From Hoylesella nanceiensis DSM 19126 = JCM 15639 (GTDB lineage: Bacteria > Bacteroidota > Bacteroidia > Bacteroidales > Bacteroidaceae): 64,000 nucleotides of DNA. The DNA lies in assembly GCF_000379965.1 (NCBI RefSeq), contig NZ_KB904328.1:186001-250000 (forward strand), read 5' to 3'. Shown here piece by piece: positions 48,619 to 57,006 of this stretch. The translations under genes and the position numbers were made by a program. Position 1 is the stretch's first letter. Each line of letters starts with the position of its first letter. A model generated the notes under the pieces. That model made no database searches. It was given only the letters and a program-made list of their open reading frames with translations, and was not told the DNA's origin.

Positions 48619-50166
48619 CTACTTCTTCTTATTTTTCTTGTCGAAAGCATCCCAATAGCGTTTTCCTTTCTCCTTCAATTTAGCAGTGAAAGCCTTAGCT
48701 TGCGCCATAGTAGCAGCCTCATCAGCAGGAGAAGCATAAGCATGAGAGAATCCTTTCACCTTATTCCAGTCGCCACGAGTAAAGTCTGGCACTTCAACAG
48801 GCATGAAATCATTGTTCATAGAGATTGCTCCAAGCTCGCCAAGACAGCACCATTCAGCCAAATCATACACGTCGATGTCCATAGGAAGACCGTTTTGTAG
48901 ACAGTAAACAAGACGAGAGTCCATGATAAAGTCCATACCACCATGACCTCCAACCTCTTTAGCTTCCTCGCCATAACGCTTAATTATTGGACTAAGGTAT
49001 GTTTCTTCCAACGCTTTTTTATCCTTTTCAGATAAATAAGAGTGACCACTCAAGTTGTCAGCAGATGGTTTCACGCCACCAGCTTCCATCTTCTGAGCAG
49101 AAACAGCGAAGCCTTCAACAGGATATTTGTTTGCAAATCCTTCAGTACCAGTAAGTTGATACATTCTATTATATGGCTGTGGAGTCATCACATTGTGGTG
49201 AATTTCAATCACCTTACCTTGTTCAGTGCGGATAAGCGTCATTGTTTGGTCACCATTTTCAAACTTTTCGCAAGGCTCACCAGTATATTTTTCAACCAAT
49301 TTCTTACCGTTGAAAGACTTAGTATCCATAGCAACTAAGGTTCTCATGCGGTCTCCACGGTGAAGATTTAACACCTGAGCAATAGGACCAAGGCCGTGAG
49401 TTGCATACAAGTCGCCACGATAATCCTTGTTATATTCCAATCTCCAACCAAGTTTATCTTGTGCATTCTTCTTCCAATAGTATTTCCAGAAAGCAGAAAG
49501 TTCGTGTTTATAAGCACCTTGAGCATAAATAACTTCGCCGAAAACACCCTTTTGAGCCATGTTCAAAGAATTGAGTTCGAAGAAGTCGTAACAGCAATTC
49601 TCAAGCATAACGCAGTGCAAGCGAGTCTTTTCAGATAAGTCGATAAGTGTCCAAATCTCTCTAAGATTGATTGCAGAAGGCACCTCAATAGCAGCATGTT
49701 TGCCGTTTTCCATAGCACATTTCGCTACGAGGAAGTGGTGATCCCAGTCTGTTGCGATATAAACCAAGTCGATATCCTTGCGTTTGCACAATTCTTTGTA
49801 ACCCTCTTCACCACTATATATAGCAGCAGCAGGCATCGAATTGTCTCTCAATATCTTTTGACAAGCTTCAGCTCTCTTTGCTTCATAGTCGCAAAGAGCC
49901 ACAACTTCAATACCAGGAATGTGCATCCAGCGTGCAACTGCGCCTGGTCCTCTCATTCCAAGACCCACAAAACCCACTCTAACAACAGGCATTTTGGGTG
50001 TTCTTAACTCAAGAGCTGTGGTTTGACCTGGTGCTCGTTTAGGAACTTCTGTAACGATTTTGCCCTTCTCTACTGTGTATTTCCAATTAAATTGAGCACA
50101 CAACGACTGTGGAAGAGCTAAAAAAACTACTGCCAAAAGGGCTAGTAACATTTTGTTCTTTGTCAT
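48619..50166 (-). CDS. Gfo/Idh/MocA family protein, GH109-like glycosidase candidate
   Basis: 515 residues. A signal peptide (MLLALLAVVFLALPQSLCAQ) predicts export. The NAD-binding Rossmann motif is VGFVGLGMRGPGAVARWM, followed by CDYEAKRAEACQKI and, in the C-terminal domain, YDFFELNSLNMAQKGVFGEV and YATHGLGPIAQVLNLHRGD. Exported proteins of this type include GH109 alpha-N-acetylgalactosaminidases, which use bound NAD in a redox-assisted hydrolysis. That would suit mucin or glycan breakdown alongside the GH92 and GH97 enzymes. A plain oxidoreductase role cannot be excluded. Confidence 0.78.
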   Translation of the reverse strand: MTKNKMLLALLAVVFLALPQSLCAQFNWKYTVEKGKIVTEVPKRAPGQTTALELRTPKMPVVRVGFVGLGMRGPGAVARWMHIPGIEVVALCDYEAKRAEACQKILRDNSMPAAAIYSGEEGYKELCKRKDIDLVYIATDWDHHFLVAKCAMENGKHAAIEVPSAINLREIWTLIDLSEKTRLHCVMLENCCYDFFELNSLNMAQKGVFGEVIYAQGAYKHELSAFWKYYWKKNAQDKLGWRLEYNKDYRGDLYATHGLGPIAQVLNLHRGDRMRTLVAMDTKSFNGKKLVEKYTGEPCEKFENGDQTMTLIRTEQGKVIEIHHNVMTPQPYNRMYQLTGTEGFANKYPVEGFAVSAQKMEAGGVKPSADNLSGHSYLSEKDKKALEETYLSPIIKRYGEEAKEVGGHGGMDFIMDSRLVYCLQNGLPMDIDVYDLAEWCCLGELGAISMNNDFMPVEVPDFTRGDWNKVKGFSHAYASPADEAATMAQAKAFTAKLKEKGKRYWDAFDKKNKKK

Positions 50167-50316
50167 GTCTTTAGACTTATTTTTTAGTTATAGATGTAAT
50201 TATTCTAGGTTTAATGGCGTAAAATTAGGAAAAACTTCTGACATAAGGACACTTTTATAGAAGATATTTGCCCGCAAAAGTTAAATAAGATAATAAAGCT
50301 CTTGTTCTCTATATAT

Positions 50317-51930
50317 TTAAAAAGGTGGAGCCGATTTAAACACCATTCTCTTGCCATTTGCAGGATGTTTCAACGCAATGGCAGCGGCATGAAGATGCAA
50401 ACGAGTGTCGCTTTTTCCGTAAAGACAATCCCCCACGATAGGAAGAGACAAGCCTTCACGATGCGAGCAGTGCACCCTTAGCTGATGCGTGCGCCCCGTT
50501 TGAGGATAAAGAGCCACCCTTGTGCGCTGCTTTTCCACCCCTATTACACGATAATAGGTCGTTGCTTCCTTTCCATACACATCGTCTACCATCTGCAACG
50601 GACGCTCATTCACGTTCGGAAGCAAAGGAAGTGCAATGCAACCACATGTTGGTTGATGCGTAAAAACGCCCTCTAACACTGCAATATATCGCTTTTTCAC
50701 TTGGTGCAAGGCAAATTGTTCTTGCAAACACTTATGGGCTTGCTTTGTTTTAGCAATAATCATAATGCCCGAAGTGTCCATATCTAAGCGGTGAACAATC
50801 AACGGACTGTCGGCTAAAGGATATTCGTTGCGCATCAATTGCTCTACCGATATCAACGAATGGTGCCCCTCAACGCTCGGCATTCCACTGGGTTTCACCA
50901 CCACTCTAATGCTTTCGTCCTCAAATAGCGTTGTAAGAGATAGTTCAGCATTGTGCTTTCTCGCTCCTTCTTGCATCAAAACGCCTTCTAACATATATCT
51001 CAATATAGGCTCACACTTGTGTTTACAAGCAGGATAAAAATAACCATCGTGTCGAATAATCTGTCGAGGTGAGTCGCCAACCCAAAACTCTGCGATGGCC
51101 AAAGGGCGCATATTGTGTTGAAAAGCATATTGAAATAACTTTGGAGCACAGCATTCTCCCGACCCAGAAGGGGGCATTTTCTGCTCAAAGTCGTTGAAAA
51201 TAGCAATCAAATTGCGCTTTTCTCCTTTGCTGTTCAGCATTTCAAAGCGTTCAAAAAGCCATGTTTGCAAGGCGTCCGACATACTTTTGCGTTGCGCTTT
51301 CATTACTTCTATCTCGCTTTCAACCGCCTTTATCTGGCAGTTCACCTCTTCTAAACGCTCATTATAATGCTTTTTCATTCGTTTTAGCTCTGCTTTCATA
51401 AAACGACTCTCATTCAATAGTCGTTCAAGAGCGCACAAATCGAGGTTGGTTTGGCGCAAATCGTCTCGCAAAGCCTTTGCCTTTGCCATTTGCTTGCAAT
51501 GCTCTTCTATCGCCTTTTCAGCCTCTTTTTCAATAGAAGAACGTGAGTTGAGAAGAGAAAGATAATCGATTGACGATTCAAGAGCCTCTATTTTACGATT
51601 CACCTCACTAATTTCTGCCTCGTGAACCTTAAAATATTGCCCTGCTTCTAAATAGTTATACACCAGCGGAACATATCCTTCCCAATTGCCCGAACCGCCT
51701 ATTTGACCCGAAAAGGCACTCAAATAGCCCCGCTCGCCATCTGCTTTTTCTACCAACAAAACCCCAAACATCTTGCCTTTTTGCACCTCTTCGTGCCACA
51801 ACTGATGTTGTTTTATATCCTCACGAACCTGCTCTGCAGCCCTAATACATAAGGGATGTGGAGTGTAATCGAATGGGTTATTGAGCAGAGTGGGCCACTC
51901 TTCGTTGGCGTTTAGTGGGTGAAAGCACAT
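50317..51930 (-). CDS. RluA family pseudouridine synthase with a long N-terminal extension
   Basis: 537 residues from ATG 51930; a GTG three codons earlier overlaps the preceding stop by one base. The C-terminal 200 residues are the synthase: SIRVVVKPSGMPSVEGHHSL, catalytic-Asp motif LIVHRLDMDTSGIMIIAKTK, and GRTHQLRVHCSHREGLSLPI. The first 330 residues are an extension with a heptad-like coiled coil (about 105-215) and a conserved-looking SGSGECCAPKLFQYAF. It makes pseudouridine in rRNA or tRNA; the target is unknown. It is coupled to the crp-like gene. Confidence 0.88.
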   Translation of the reverse strand: MCFHPLNANEEWPTLLNNPFDYTPHPLCIRAAEQVREDIKQHQLWHEEVQKGKMFGVLLVEKADGERGYLSAFSGQIGGSGNWEGYVPLVYNYLEAGQYFKVHEAEISEVNRKIEALESSIDYLSLLNSRSSIEKEAEKAIEEHCKQMAKAKALRDDLRQTNLDLCALERLLNESRFMKAELKRMKKHYNERLEEVNCQIKAVESEIEVMKAQRKSMSDALQTWLFERFEMLNSKGEKRNLIAIFNDFEQKMPPSGSGECCAPKLFQYAFQHNMRPLAIAEFWVGDSPRQIIRHDGYFYPACKHKCEPILRYMLEGVLMQEGARKHNAELSLTTLFEDESIRVVVKPSGMPSVEGHHSLISVEQLMRNEYPLADSPLIVHRLDMDTSGIMIIAKTKQAHKCLQEQFALHQVKKRYIAVLEGVFTHQPTCGCIALPLLPNVNERPLQMVDDVYGKEATTYYRVIGVEKQRTRVALYPQTGRTHQLRVHCSHREGLSLPIVGDCLYGKSDTRLHLHAAAIALKHPANGKRMVFKSAPPF

Positions 51931-51938
51931 AAAAAGCA

Positions 51939-52604
51939 CTACATCTTAGAGCGATCGAGTATGGTTATGGTCTTGCCTTCTACCTTAATGGCTCCCGCAT
52001 CCACCAATTCTGATAAGCAACGGAGTAGCGAAAACTTCTGAATTCCAAAGCTCTCGGCAATCTCTTGTCGTGACTTATCCAAACGAATAACGTCTGATTG
52101 CTGTTTACCTGCAGCTTCTAAGATGAAATACGACACCTTTTCACGAACGGTGAACAGGCTCAATAGGCGCATTTTCTTGGTTAAGAACACATCAATATTC
52201 GACAAAGAGCGAATAAAGTTCATTCTTATCACCTCGTAGTTGTCTATCAAATATTTTAAAGTAGAGGGCTGCATTCTAAAAATAAGCGTTGCACTATCGG
52301 TCTCAACGCTCACAGGCATACTCTTATCATTAGCGAAAATGAAGGCAGGAGAAATGATATCACCCGAATAAAGACGGCTAACTTCTACCGATTTACCCGA
52401 CAAACTAACCATGCGGGCAACCAATTCGCCTTCGATAATGATGTCGGCATACTTGCAAGGCATACCTGCTAATAAGTAAATGTCACGTTTACTATATTCT
52501 ACAAGCTTATATCCTATAGGCTCAATCAATGCTGTTATCTCTTCAGGACTCATGCCATTGAAGAGCACGCACTTGCAAAGAGCCTTCAAAACTTTCTTCT
52601 CCAT
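51939..52604 (-). CDS. Crp/Fnr family transcriptional regulator
   Basis: 221 residues from ATG 52604; a TTG four codons upstream is less likely. An N-terminal cyclic-nucleotide-binding-like beta roll (VLFNGMSPEEITALIEPIGY, ELVARMVSLSGKSVEV) and a C-terminal winged helix, SRQEIAESFGIQKFSLLRCL. No Fnr-type cysteine cluster is evident. It is divergent from a cupin gene, with a palindrome between them that may be its operator, and it runs directly into the RluA gene. Confidence 0.9.
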   Translation of the reverse strand: MEKKVLKALCKCVLFNGMSPEEITALIEPIGYKLVEYSKRDIYLLAGMPCKYADIIIEGELVARMVSLSGKSVEVSRLYSGDIISPAFIFANDKSMPVSVETDSATLIFRMQPSTLKYLIDNYEVIRMNFIRSLSNIDVFLTKKMRLLSLFTVREKVSYFILEAAGKQQSDVIRLDKSRQEIAESFGIQKFSLLRCLSELVDAGAIKVEGKTITILDRSKM

Positions 52605-52614
52605 AATTATTTGC

Positions 52615-52622
52615 AAATATAA
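52615..52622 (-). promoter_or_regulatory. -7 box of the Crp/Fnr gene
   Basis: TATATTTG on the minus strand, 10 bases before the ATG, so the leader would be very short. Confidence 0.4.
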
Positions 52623-52648
52623 ATAAAAATCTGTTTTAGTGCAAACAC

Positions 52649-52664
52649 GGTAACATTTGTTATC
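52649..52664. promoter_or_regulatory. Candidate operator between the Crp/Fnr and cupin genes
   Basis: GGTAACATTTGTTATC is an inverted repeat (GnTAACAnnTGTTAnC, 12 of 16 positions symmetric), the size and layout of Crp/Fnr-family binding sites. It lies midway between the two divergent genes. Confidence 0.45.
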
Positions 52665-52743
52665 AACATTTATTTATGGCACGGTGTTTGTCGGTTGCAA
52701 TATGCATTTAATTAAAAGATTAACCCAATAAAATTACATTCAA

Positions 52744-53073
52744 ATGGAAAAGAAAATTGAAAAAGGAACACAGTTTATTCCACAAGAAATGATCGACTAT
52801 TCTGAAGGCGGAATCGTGAGTAAAGAGTTCTTACACAACGATGCTGGTAGCTTAACTCTATTTGCTTTCGACGCAGGACAAGCACTTTCAGAACATTCTG
52901 CACCATTCGATGCAACTGTACAAGTGCTCGATGGCGAGGCAGTTATTAAGATTGACGGAGTGGAAAGAACTGTAACTGCAGGCGAAACTATCATCATGCC
53001 AGCCAATCATCCACACGCATTGAGAGCCGATAAGCGCTTTAAAATGCTGCTAATAATGATTAAAGGTAAATAA
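52744..53073 (+). CDS. Cupin domain protein
   Basis: 109 residues, a single small beta barrel. Cupin motif 1 is degenerate: DAGQALSEHSAPFDATVQVL with one His. Motif 2 is VTAGETIIMPANHPHALRAD with the His pair region. Probably a metal-binding barrel, but fewer ligands than usual are visible. It is divergent from a Crp/Fnr gene, a pairing common in Bacteroidetes and clostridia, suggesting it is regulated by it. Function unknown. A strong terminator follows. Confidence 0.87.
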   Translation: MEKKIEKGTQFIPQEMIDYSEGGIVSKEFLHNDAGSLTLFAFDAGQALSEHSAPFDATVQVLDGEAVIKIDGVERTVTAGETIIMPANHPHALRADKRFKMLLIMIKGK

Positions 53074-53119
53074 AATAACCTGAGATTTTTCATCACACAA
53101 TATATATAAATCCGATAGA

Positions 53120-53150
53120 GGGTGCCCTTTCTTAGTGTAGAAGGGCACCC
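53120..53150 (+). terminator. Terminator of the cupin gene
   Basis: GGGTGCCCTT pairs with AAGGGCACCC (53141-53150), followed by CCTTTTATT. Confidence 0.85.
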
Positions 53151-53152
53151 CT

Positions 53153-53358
53153 TTTATTGCTATCGTCTATCCTTTTCTATCCAATTCCTTTGTTTTGAGG
53201 TTTCTATTCCTCACACTTTTCTACTGAATTTCTCACTCTTCCACAGACTGTATCTTGCACATCAGCTCCCTATTTCATTCCCTTTTAAGTCCTTCTTCTT
53301 ACCTTTCCAAACGCTCTTCTCAATCCATTGCCCACCTTTCTCTATCTCCTTGCTACAC
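53153..53358. other. Pyrimidine-rich, G-poor tract leading into array Q
   Basis: About 200 bp dominated by C and T on the plus strand. An 86-codon frame across it gives low-complexity F/L/S/P sequence and is not called. Confidence 0.55.
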
Positions 53359-53380
53359 AATAACTTTGACGTTTGTTTGT

Positions 53381-53468
53381 AAAAGCATTGACTTTGCAAG
53401 CTAAAAGCAACCCTTTTGCACCTCAAAAGCTATGCTTTTACCCTCTAATAACATTGCTTTTACTTGCC
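53381..53468. repeat. 22-bp repeat array Q, 4 units
   Basis: Units start at 53381, 53403, 53425 and 53447 (AATAAC); a weak one may precede at 53359. It lies between the cupin terminator and the promoter of the next gene. Confidence 0.88.
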
Positions 53469-53576
53469 CACTCCACCTCACTTCTGACACAACGACACTG
53501 ACACCGCCACGCTGTCGCACGCCTAAAACAAAAGAAATGCATTCTGTTTGAGCAATAAAGAAAAAACAATAAATGC

Positions 53577-53608
53577 TTTGGGATTGTCATTTTTTATCAT
53601 TACCTTTG
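53577..53608 (+). promoter_or_regulatory. Promoter of the WG-repeat-like gene
   Basis: TTTG (53577-53580), 20 bases, TACCTTTG (53601-53608). The predicted leader is only about 12 nt and contains the Shine-Dalgarno AGGAGG at 53617-53622. Confidence 0.7.
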
Positions 53609-53625
53609 AACCAAAAGGAGGTAAT

Positions 53626-54288
53626 ATGACAAAGATAATTACTCAAGAGAACTTTAACGACCTATACATCGACCCCATTGAACAAGAAAGAATCGATAAG
53701 TTTGTTTGCGATGAGATGGCTCGTCAAATCCATAGATACATCAAAGCGATGCACGGAAGCAAAGCTATGATGCTGAAGTTTGAAGACAATTTGTCAGCTT
53801 TAACGGTAGAACAGAAAGAAGAAGCCATTGCATATTACATCGACTTTAATAGAAAAGTGCTCAGTGGACTTGACCTTAAAGTGGTGCTTGCACGTGCTAT
53901 GGCCAACTATTGCGACACCTTTAGCTTCTTACAAGAATTGCTTTCGAACAAAGAAAAGTTCGACTTCTACTTGAAAAGAATAAAAAGTAAGTATGTTCAA
54001 TACCACGAAATATACGAAGAGAACGGCAAGTTTGGGATGAAAGACCACAAGGGAAACATTCTTATTCAACCGCTCTACGATTTCTTACGCACTCCTTATA
54101 TATTCTCAGACGACCTCTCTATCATTCCTGTCATTGCTCAAAAAGACGGCAAAATGGGACTCATCTTACCCGACGGACATAACACTATTGTGGCAGACTT
54201 TATCTACGACGATATCTCTTTGCGTGAAGAAGCACCTTTCTTCGAGGCTGTTAAGGGCGAAGAAACGTTCCTTTTAAAGGGAGAATAG
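53626..54288 (+). CDS. WG-repeat-like protein of unknown function, first gene of the pabB-pabC operon
   Basis: 220 residues from ATG 53626, chosen because AGGAGGTAAT sits just before it and the promoter -7 box ends at 53608; a longer frame would start upstream of the promoter. The N-terminal 140 residues are helical. The C-terminal part (ENGKFGMKDHKGNILIQPLY, KDGKMGLILPDGHNTIVADF) has the spacing of degenerate WG repeats. The strong Shine-Dalgarno is rare in this window. pabB starts at the base after its stop. Confidence 0.75.
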   Translation: MTKIITQENFNDLYIDPIEQERIDKFVCDEMARQIHRYIKAMHGSKAMMLKFEDNLSALTVEQKEEAIAYYIDFNRKVLSGLDLKVVLARAMANYCDTFSFLQELLSNKEKFDFYLKRIKSKYVQYHEIYEENGKFGMKDHKGNILIQPLYDFLRTPYIFSDDLSIIPVIAQKDGKMGLILPDGHNTIVADFIYDDISLREEAPFFEAVKGEETFLLKGE

Positions 54289-55293
54289 ATGTCGACCAAA
54301 CTGCAATTCCTTAATAATCAAGAGGCTATTGAGCGCATGGACGAATTGGCTATGCGTCAAATCGATTTTTTGTTTGTTATCAATTATCAAGCAACGAAAG
54401 CTATTGTGTTGCCCATCGACACGATAGATAGATCTGTTTTGCGCTTTTCTTTCAACGGAAAAGGGAACGACACCGAGCTAAAAAACATTCCTTTTAACGA
54501 TATTGTGTGGAACTGTTGTCCGCCAACTACCAGCGACTACAAGGCGAAAATGGAGGCACTTCAACAGCAAATTCTGCACGGAAACAGCTATCTTGCTAAT
54601 CTCACGCAACCCATTGGCATTGAAACCAACCTTTCTTTATTGCATATCTACAACGCATCTACAGCTAAATACAAGCTCTGGGTGAATGATATGATGGTGT
54701 GTTTCTCGCCCGAAAGCTTTGTTACGATCGACCATAACATCATTAAAAGCTATCCTATGAAGGGCACAATACAAGGAGATAGCGATGCAGCCATTCAACA
54801 ATTGCTCGACAATAAAAAGGAAACTGCCGAGCATGCAACGATTGTTGACCTGATAAGAAACGACCTTAGTATGGTGGCAAACAATGTGTCTGTGCCCCAA
54901 TATCGCTATGTCGACAAGCTAAAAACGAACAAAGGGGCGCTTATTCAAACCAGTTCTGAGGTGAAAGGCACGCTACTTCCACCTTATATCGATAAACCTG
55001 GAACGGTGATCTTTAAGCTGTTGCCTGCGGGTTCGATAACGGGTGCGCCCAAAGAACGCACGGTTCAAATTCTAAAAGACATCGAAAACTATGACAGAGG
55101 CTTTTATACTGGGGTGATGGGAACCTACTCTAAGGGCATAGTTGATAGCGCTGTGATGATTCGTTTCATCGACATTCACAACGGAAAGATGACCTATAAG
55201 GCTGGAGGAGGTATCACTTCGCAAAGCAAATGGCAAGAAGAATATAACGAATTGATTGAGAAAACCTATGTGCCAATATGTAGAAACGATTAA
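54289..55293 (+). CDS. pabB: Aminodeoxychorismate synthase component I
   Basis: 334 residues, shorter than E. coli PabB because the N-terminal lobe is reduced. Chorismate-binding signatures: IKSYPMKGTIQGDSDAAIQQ, HATIVDLIRNDLSMVA, IQTSSEVKGTL, LPAGSITGAPKERTVQI and GVMGTYSKG. It aminates chorismate toward p-aminobenzoate and folate. It starts at the base after the preceding stop and overlaps pabC by 26 bases. An anthranilate synthase role is unlikely given the pabC partner. Confidence 0.93.
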   Translation: MSTKLQFLNNQEAIERMDELAMRQIDFLFVINYQATKAIVLPIDTIDRSVLRFSFNGKGNDTELKNIPFNDIVWNCCPPTTSDYKAKMEALQQQILHGNSYLANLTQPIGIETNLSLLHIYNASTAKYKLWVNDMMVCFSPESFVTIDHNIIKSYPMKGTIQGDSDAAIQQLLDNKKETAEHATIVDLIRNDLSMVANNVSVPQYRYVDKLKTNKGALIQTSSEVKGTLLPPYIDKPGTVIFKLLPAGSITGAPKERTVQILKDIENYDRGFYTGVMGTYSKGIVDSAVMIRFIDIHNGKMTYKAGGGITSQSKWQEEYNELIEKTYVPICRND

Positions 55294-55864
55294 AGTGGTG
55301 AACAATTGCGCCCTAAACTTGCCCTATCACAATGCTCGTTTCATCGAAACGCAAGCTAAAGTGTTTGGACTTGTGTGGTCGGAGCATATCGAGCACTTCT
55401 TACCCAACGTCCCTTTGCAAGCCGAACCCATTAAGGTACGCATTGTTTACGATTGCAATGGGGTGGTAGAAACATCATTTGAAACTTATAATCGTCGTGC
55501 TATCACTTCGCTAAAGCTCATCGAAAACAACGAAATAGATTATACTTACAAATCAACTAACCGACTGTTGCTCAACGAACTTTATGCTATGAGACAACAA
55601 GAAAGCGATGTTTTAATTGTAAAAAACGGCCTCATCACCGACACTTCTTATTGTAATGTGGCTCTATTCGATGGACATCGCTATCTAACCCCTGCACAAC
55701 CGCTACACAAAGGCACTACGCTTACACGCTTATTGCACGAAAAGAAGCTGACAAGTTGTCCCATTTCACCTCACAACTTGCATCAATTTGAGTTCTTATC
55801 TCCCTTTAATGCCATGATAGAACTGGGCGAAATAAAAATCGATATCAACGCTATCCACCCCTAA
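55268..55864 (+). CDS. pabC: Aminodeoxychorismate lyase (class IV aminotransferase family)
   Basis: 198 residues from ATG 55268, inside the end of pabB; a TTG four codons earlier is also in frame. It should release pyruvate from ADC to give p-aminobenzoate. NLPYHNARFIETQAKVFG is the N-terminal family motif; the PLP lysine is probably in DYTYKSTNRLLLNEL, and LITDTSYCNVALFDG corresponds to the E-x-S-x2-N region with Asp-Thr-Ser in place of Glu. Shorter than typical PabC (about 270) but the core is present. Confidence 0.88.
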   Translation: MCQYVETIKVVNNCALNLPYHNARFIETQAKVFGLVWSEHIEHFLPNVPLQAEPIKVRIVYDCNGVVETSFETYNRRAITSLKLIENNEIDYTYKSTNRLLLNELYAMRQQESDVLIVKNGLITDTSYCNVALFDGHRYLTPAQPLHKGTTLTRLLHEKKLTSCPISPHNLHQFEFLSPFNAMIELGEIKIDINAIHP

Positions 55865-55957
55865 TAGATAGGCGGTTGGAGAGGATAAGCCCCCCATTTA
55901 GAACGAGATAACAAAGCAACAAAAGCAGTGTTTTTTGCTTCTATCAAGATTATTGTT

Positions 55958-55965
55958 TATCTTTG
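55958..55965 (+). promoter_or_regulatory. -7 box of the SDR/PAP2 pair
   Basis: TATCTTTG, 30 bases before ATG 55996. No clear -33 TTTG; a TTTTTTGC lies about 20-25 bp upstream. Confidence 0.5.
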
Positions 55966-55995
55966 CAACCGCAAATATCAATCAATCAGCAAAGA

Positions 55996-56991
55996 ATGAA
56001 AGTATTAATCACAGGCGCAAGCGGCTTTATTGGCAGCTTTATTGTTGAAGAATCTCTGCGTCGTGGTATGGAAACGTGGGCTGCAATACGCCCAAATAGC
56101 TCGAAAGAGTTCCTTAGTGACGAAAGAATAAGATTTATAGAACTTGACCTTTCGAATGAAGAAACGCTCAAAAAACAGCTTGCTAACAACACATTCGACT
56201 ATGTAATACATGCTGCTGGAGCCACAAAATGCATCAATAAGGACGACTTTTTCAAAGTAAACACAGAAGGAACAAAGAACCTTGTCAATGCTCTTATTGC
56301 ATTGAAGATGCCCCTTAAACGCTTTATTTTTATCAGTTCACTAAGCGTTTACGGTCCTGTTCACGAACAACAACCCTACAAAGAGATTTGTGAAACAGAT
56401 GTTCCTGTCCCCAATACGGCGTATGCTGAAAGCAAACTTGCCGCTGAAGAGTATATCAACTCAATAGGAAACAATTTCCCTTACATTATTCTTAGACCCA
56501 CAGGTGTATACGGTCCACGTGAAAAAGACTATTTCATGATGGCCAAAAGCATTAAAAACCATATCGATTTTGCTGCGGGTTACAAGCAACAAGACCTCAC
56601 TTTTGTGTATGTTCAAGACGTTGTTCAAGTGGTTTTCCTTGCCTTTGACCGAGGAAAAAGCGGTAGAACATATTTCATTTCTGATGGTCATGTTTATTCA
56701 TCACGCCACTTTAGCGACCTTATTCGCAAGGAATTGGGTATGCCTTGGTGCCTTCGTATAGTGGCTCCGCTATGGGTTTTGCGTATTGTTACATTCGTTT
56801 CGGAATACATTTCACGCATAACAGGCAAAATAACTGCGCTCAATAACGATAAATACAACATATTAAAACAACGCAATTGGCGATGTAATATCGAGCCAAC
56901 TGTCGACGAATTGGGTTATAATCCATCGTTTAACCTAGAAAAAGGCGTTCATCTCACCATTCAATGGTATAGAGAACGAGGCGAAATTTAA
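55996..56991 (+). CDS. NAD(P)-dependent extended SDR (epimerase/dehydratase family)
   Basis: 331 residues from ATG 55996 (MKVLITGASGFIGSFIVEES); the frame extends upstream only via a TTG inside the promoter. NAD(P) motif GASGFIG (7-13), catalytic Ser near 115-116, Tyr143 and Lys147 (YAESK) all present, and LRPTGVYGPREKDYF. From memory it resembles the Bacteroides SDR (BT_0972 type) with 3-ketosphinganine reductase activity. Fifteen bases separate it from a PAP2 gene, which would fit sphingolipid synthesis. A sugar-nucleotide role is the alternative. Confidence 0.85.
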   Translation: MKVLITGASGFIGSFIVEESLRRGMETWAAIRPNSSKEFLSDERIRFIELDLSNEETLKKQLANNTFDYVIHAAGATKCINKDDFFKVNTEGTKNLVNALIALKMPLKRFIFISSLSVYGPVHEQQPYKEICETDVPVPNTAYAESKLAAEEYINSIGNNFPYIILRPTGVYGPREKDYFMMAKSIKNHIDFAAGYKQQDLTFVYVQDVVQVVFLAFDRGKSGRTYFISDGHVYSSRHFSDLIRKELGMPWCLRIVAPLWVLRIVTFVSEYISRITGKITALNNDKYNILKQRNWRCNIEPTVDELGYNPSFNLEKGVHLTIQWYRERGEI

Positions 56992-57006
56992 TAGGTTTCA
57001 ACACTC

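Noticed and set aside
53122-53382. 86-codon open frame after the cupin gene
   Set aside because: It starts inside the cupin terminator and crosses a pyrimidine-rich tract; low-complexity product.
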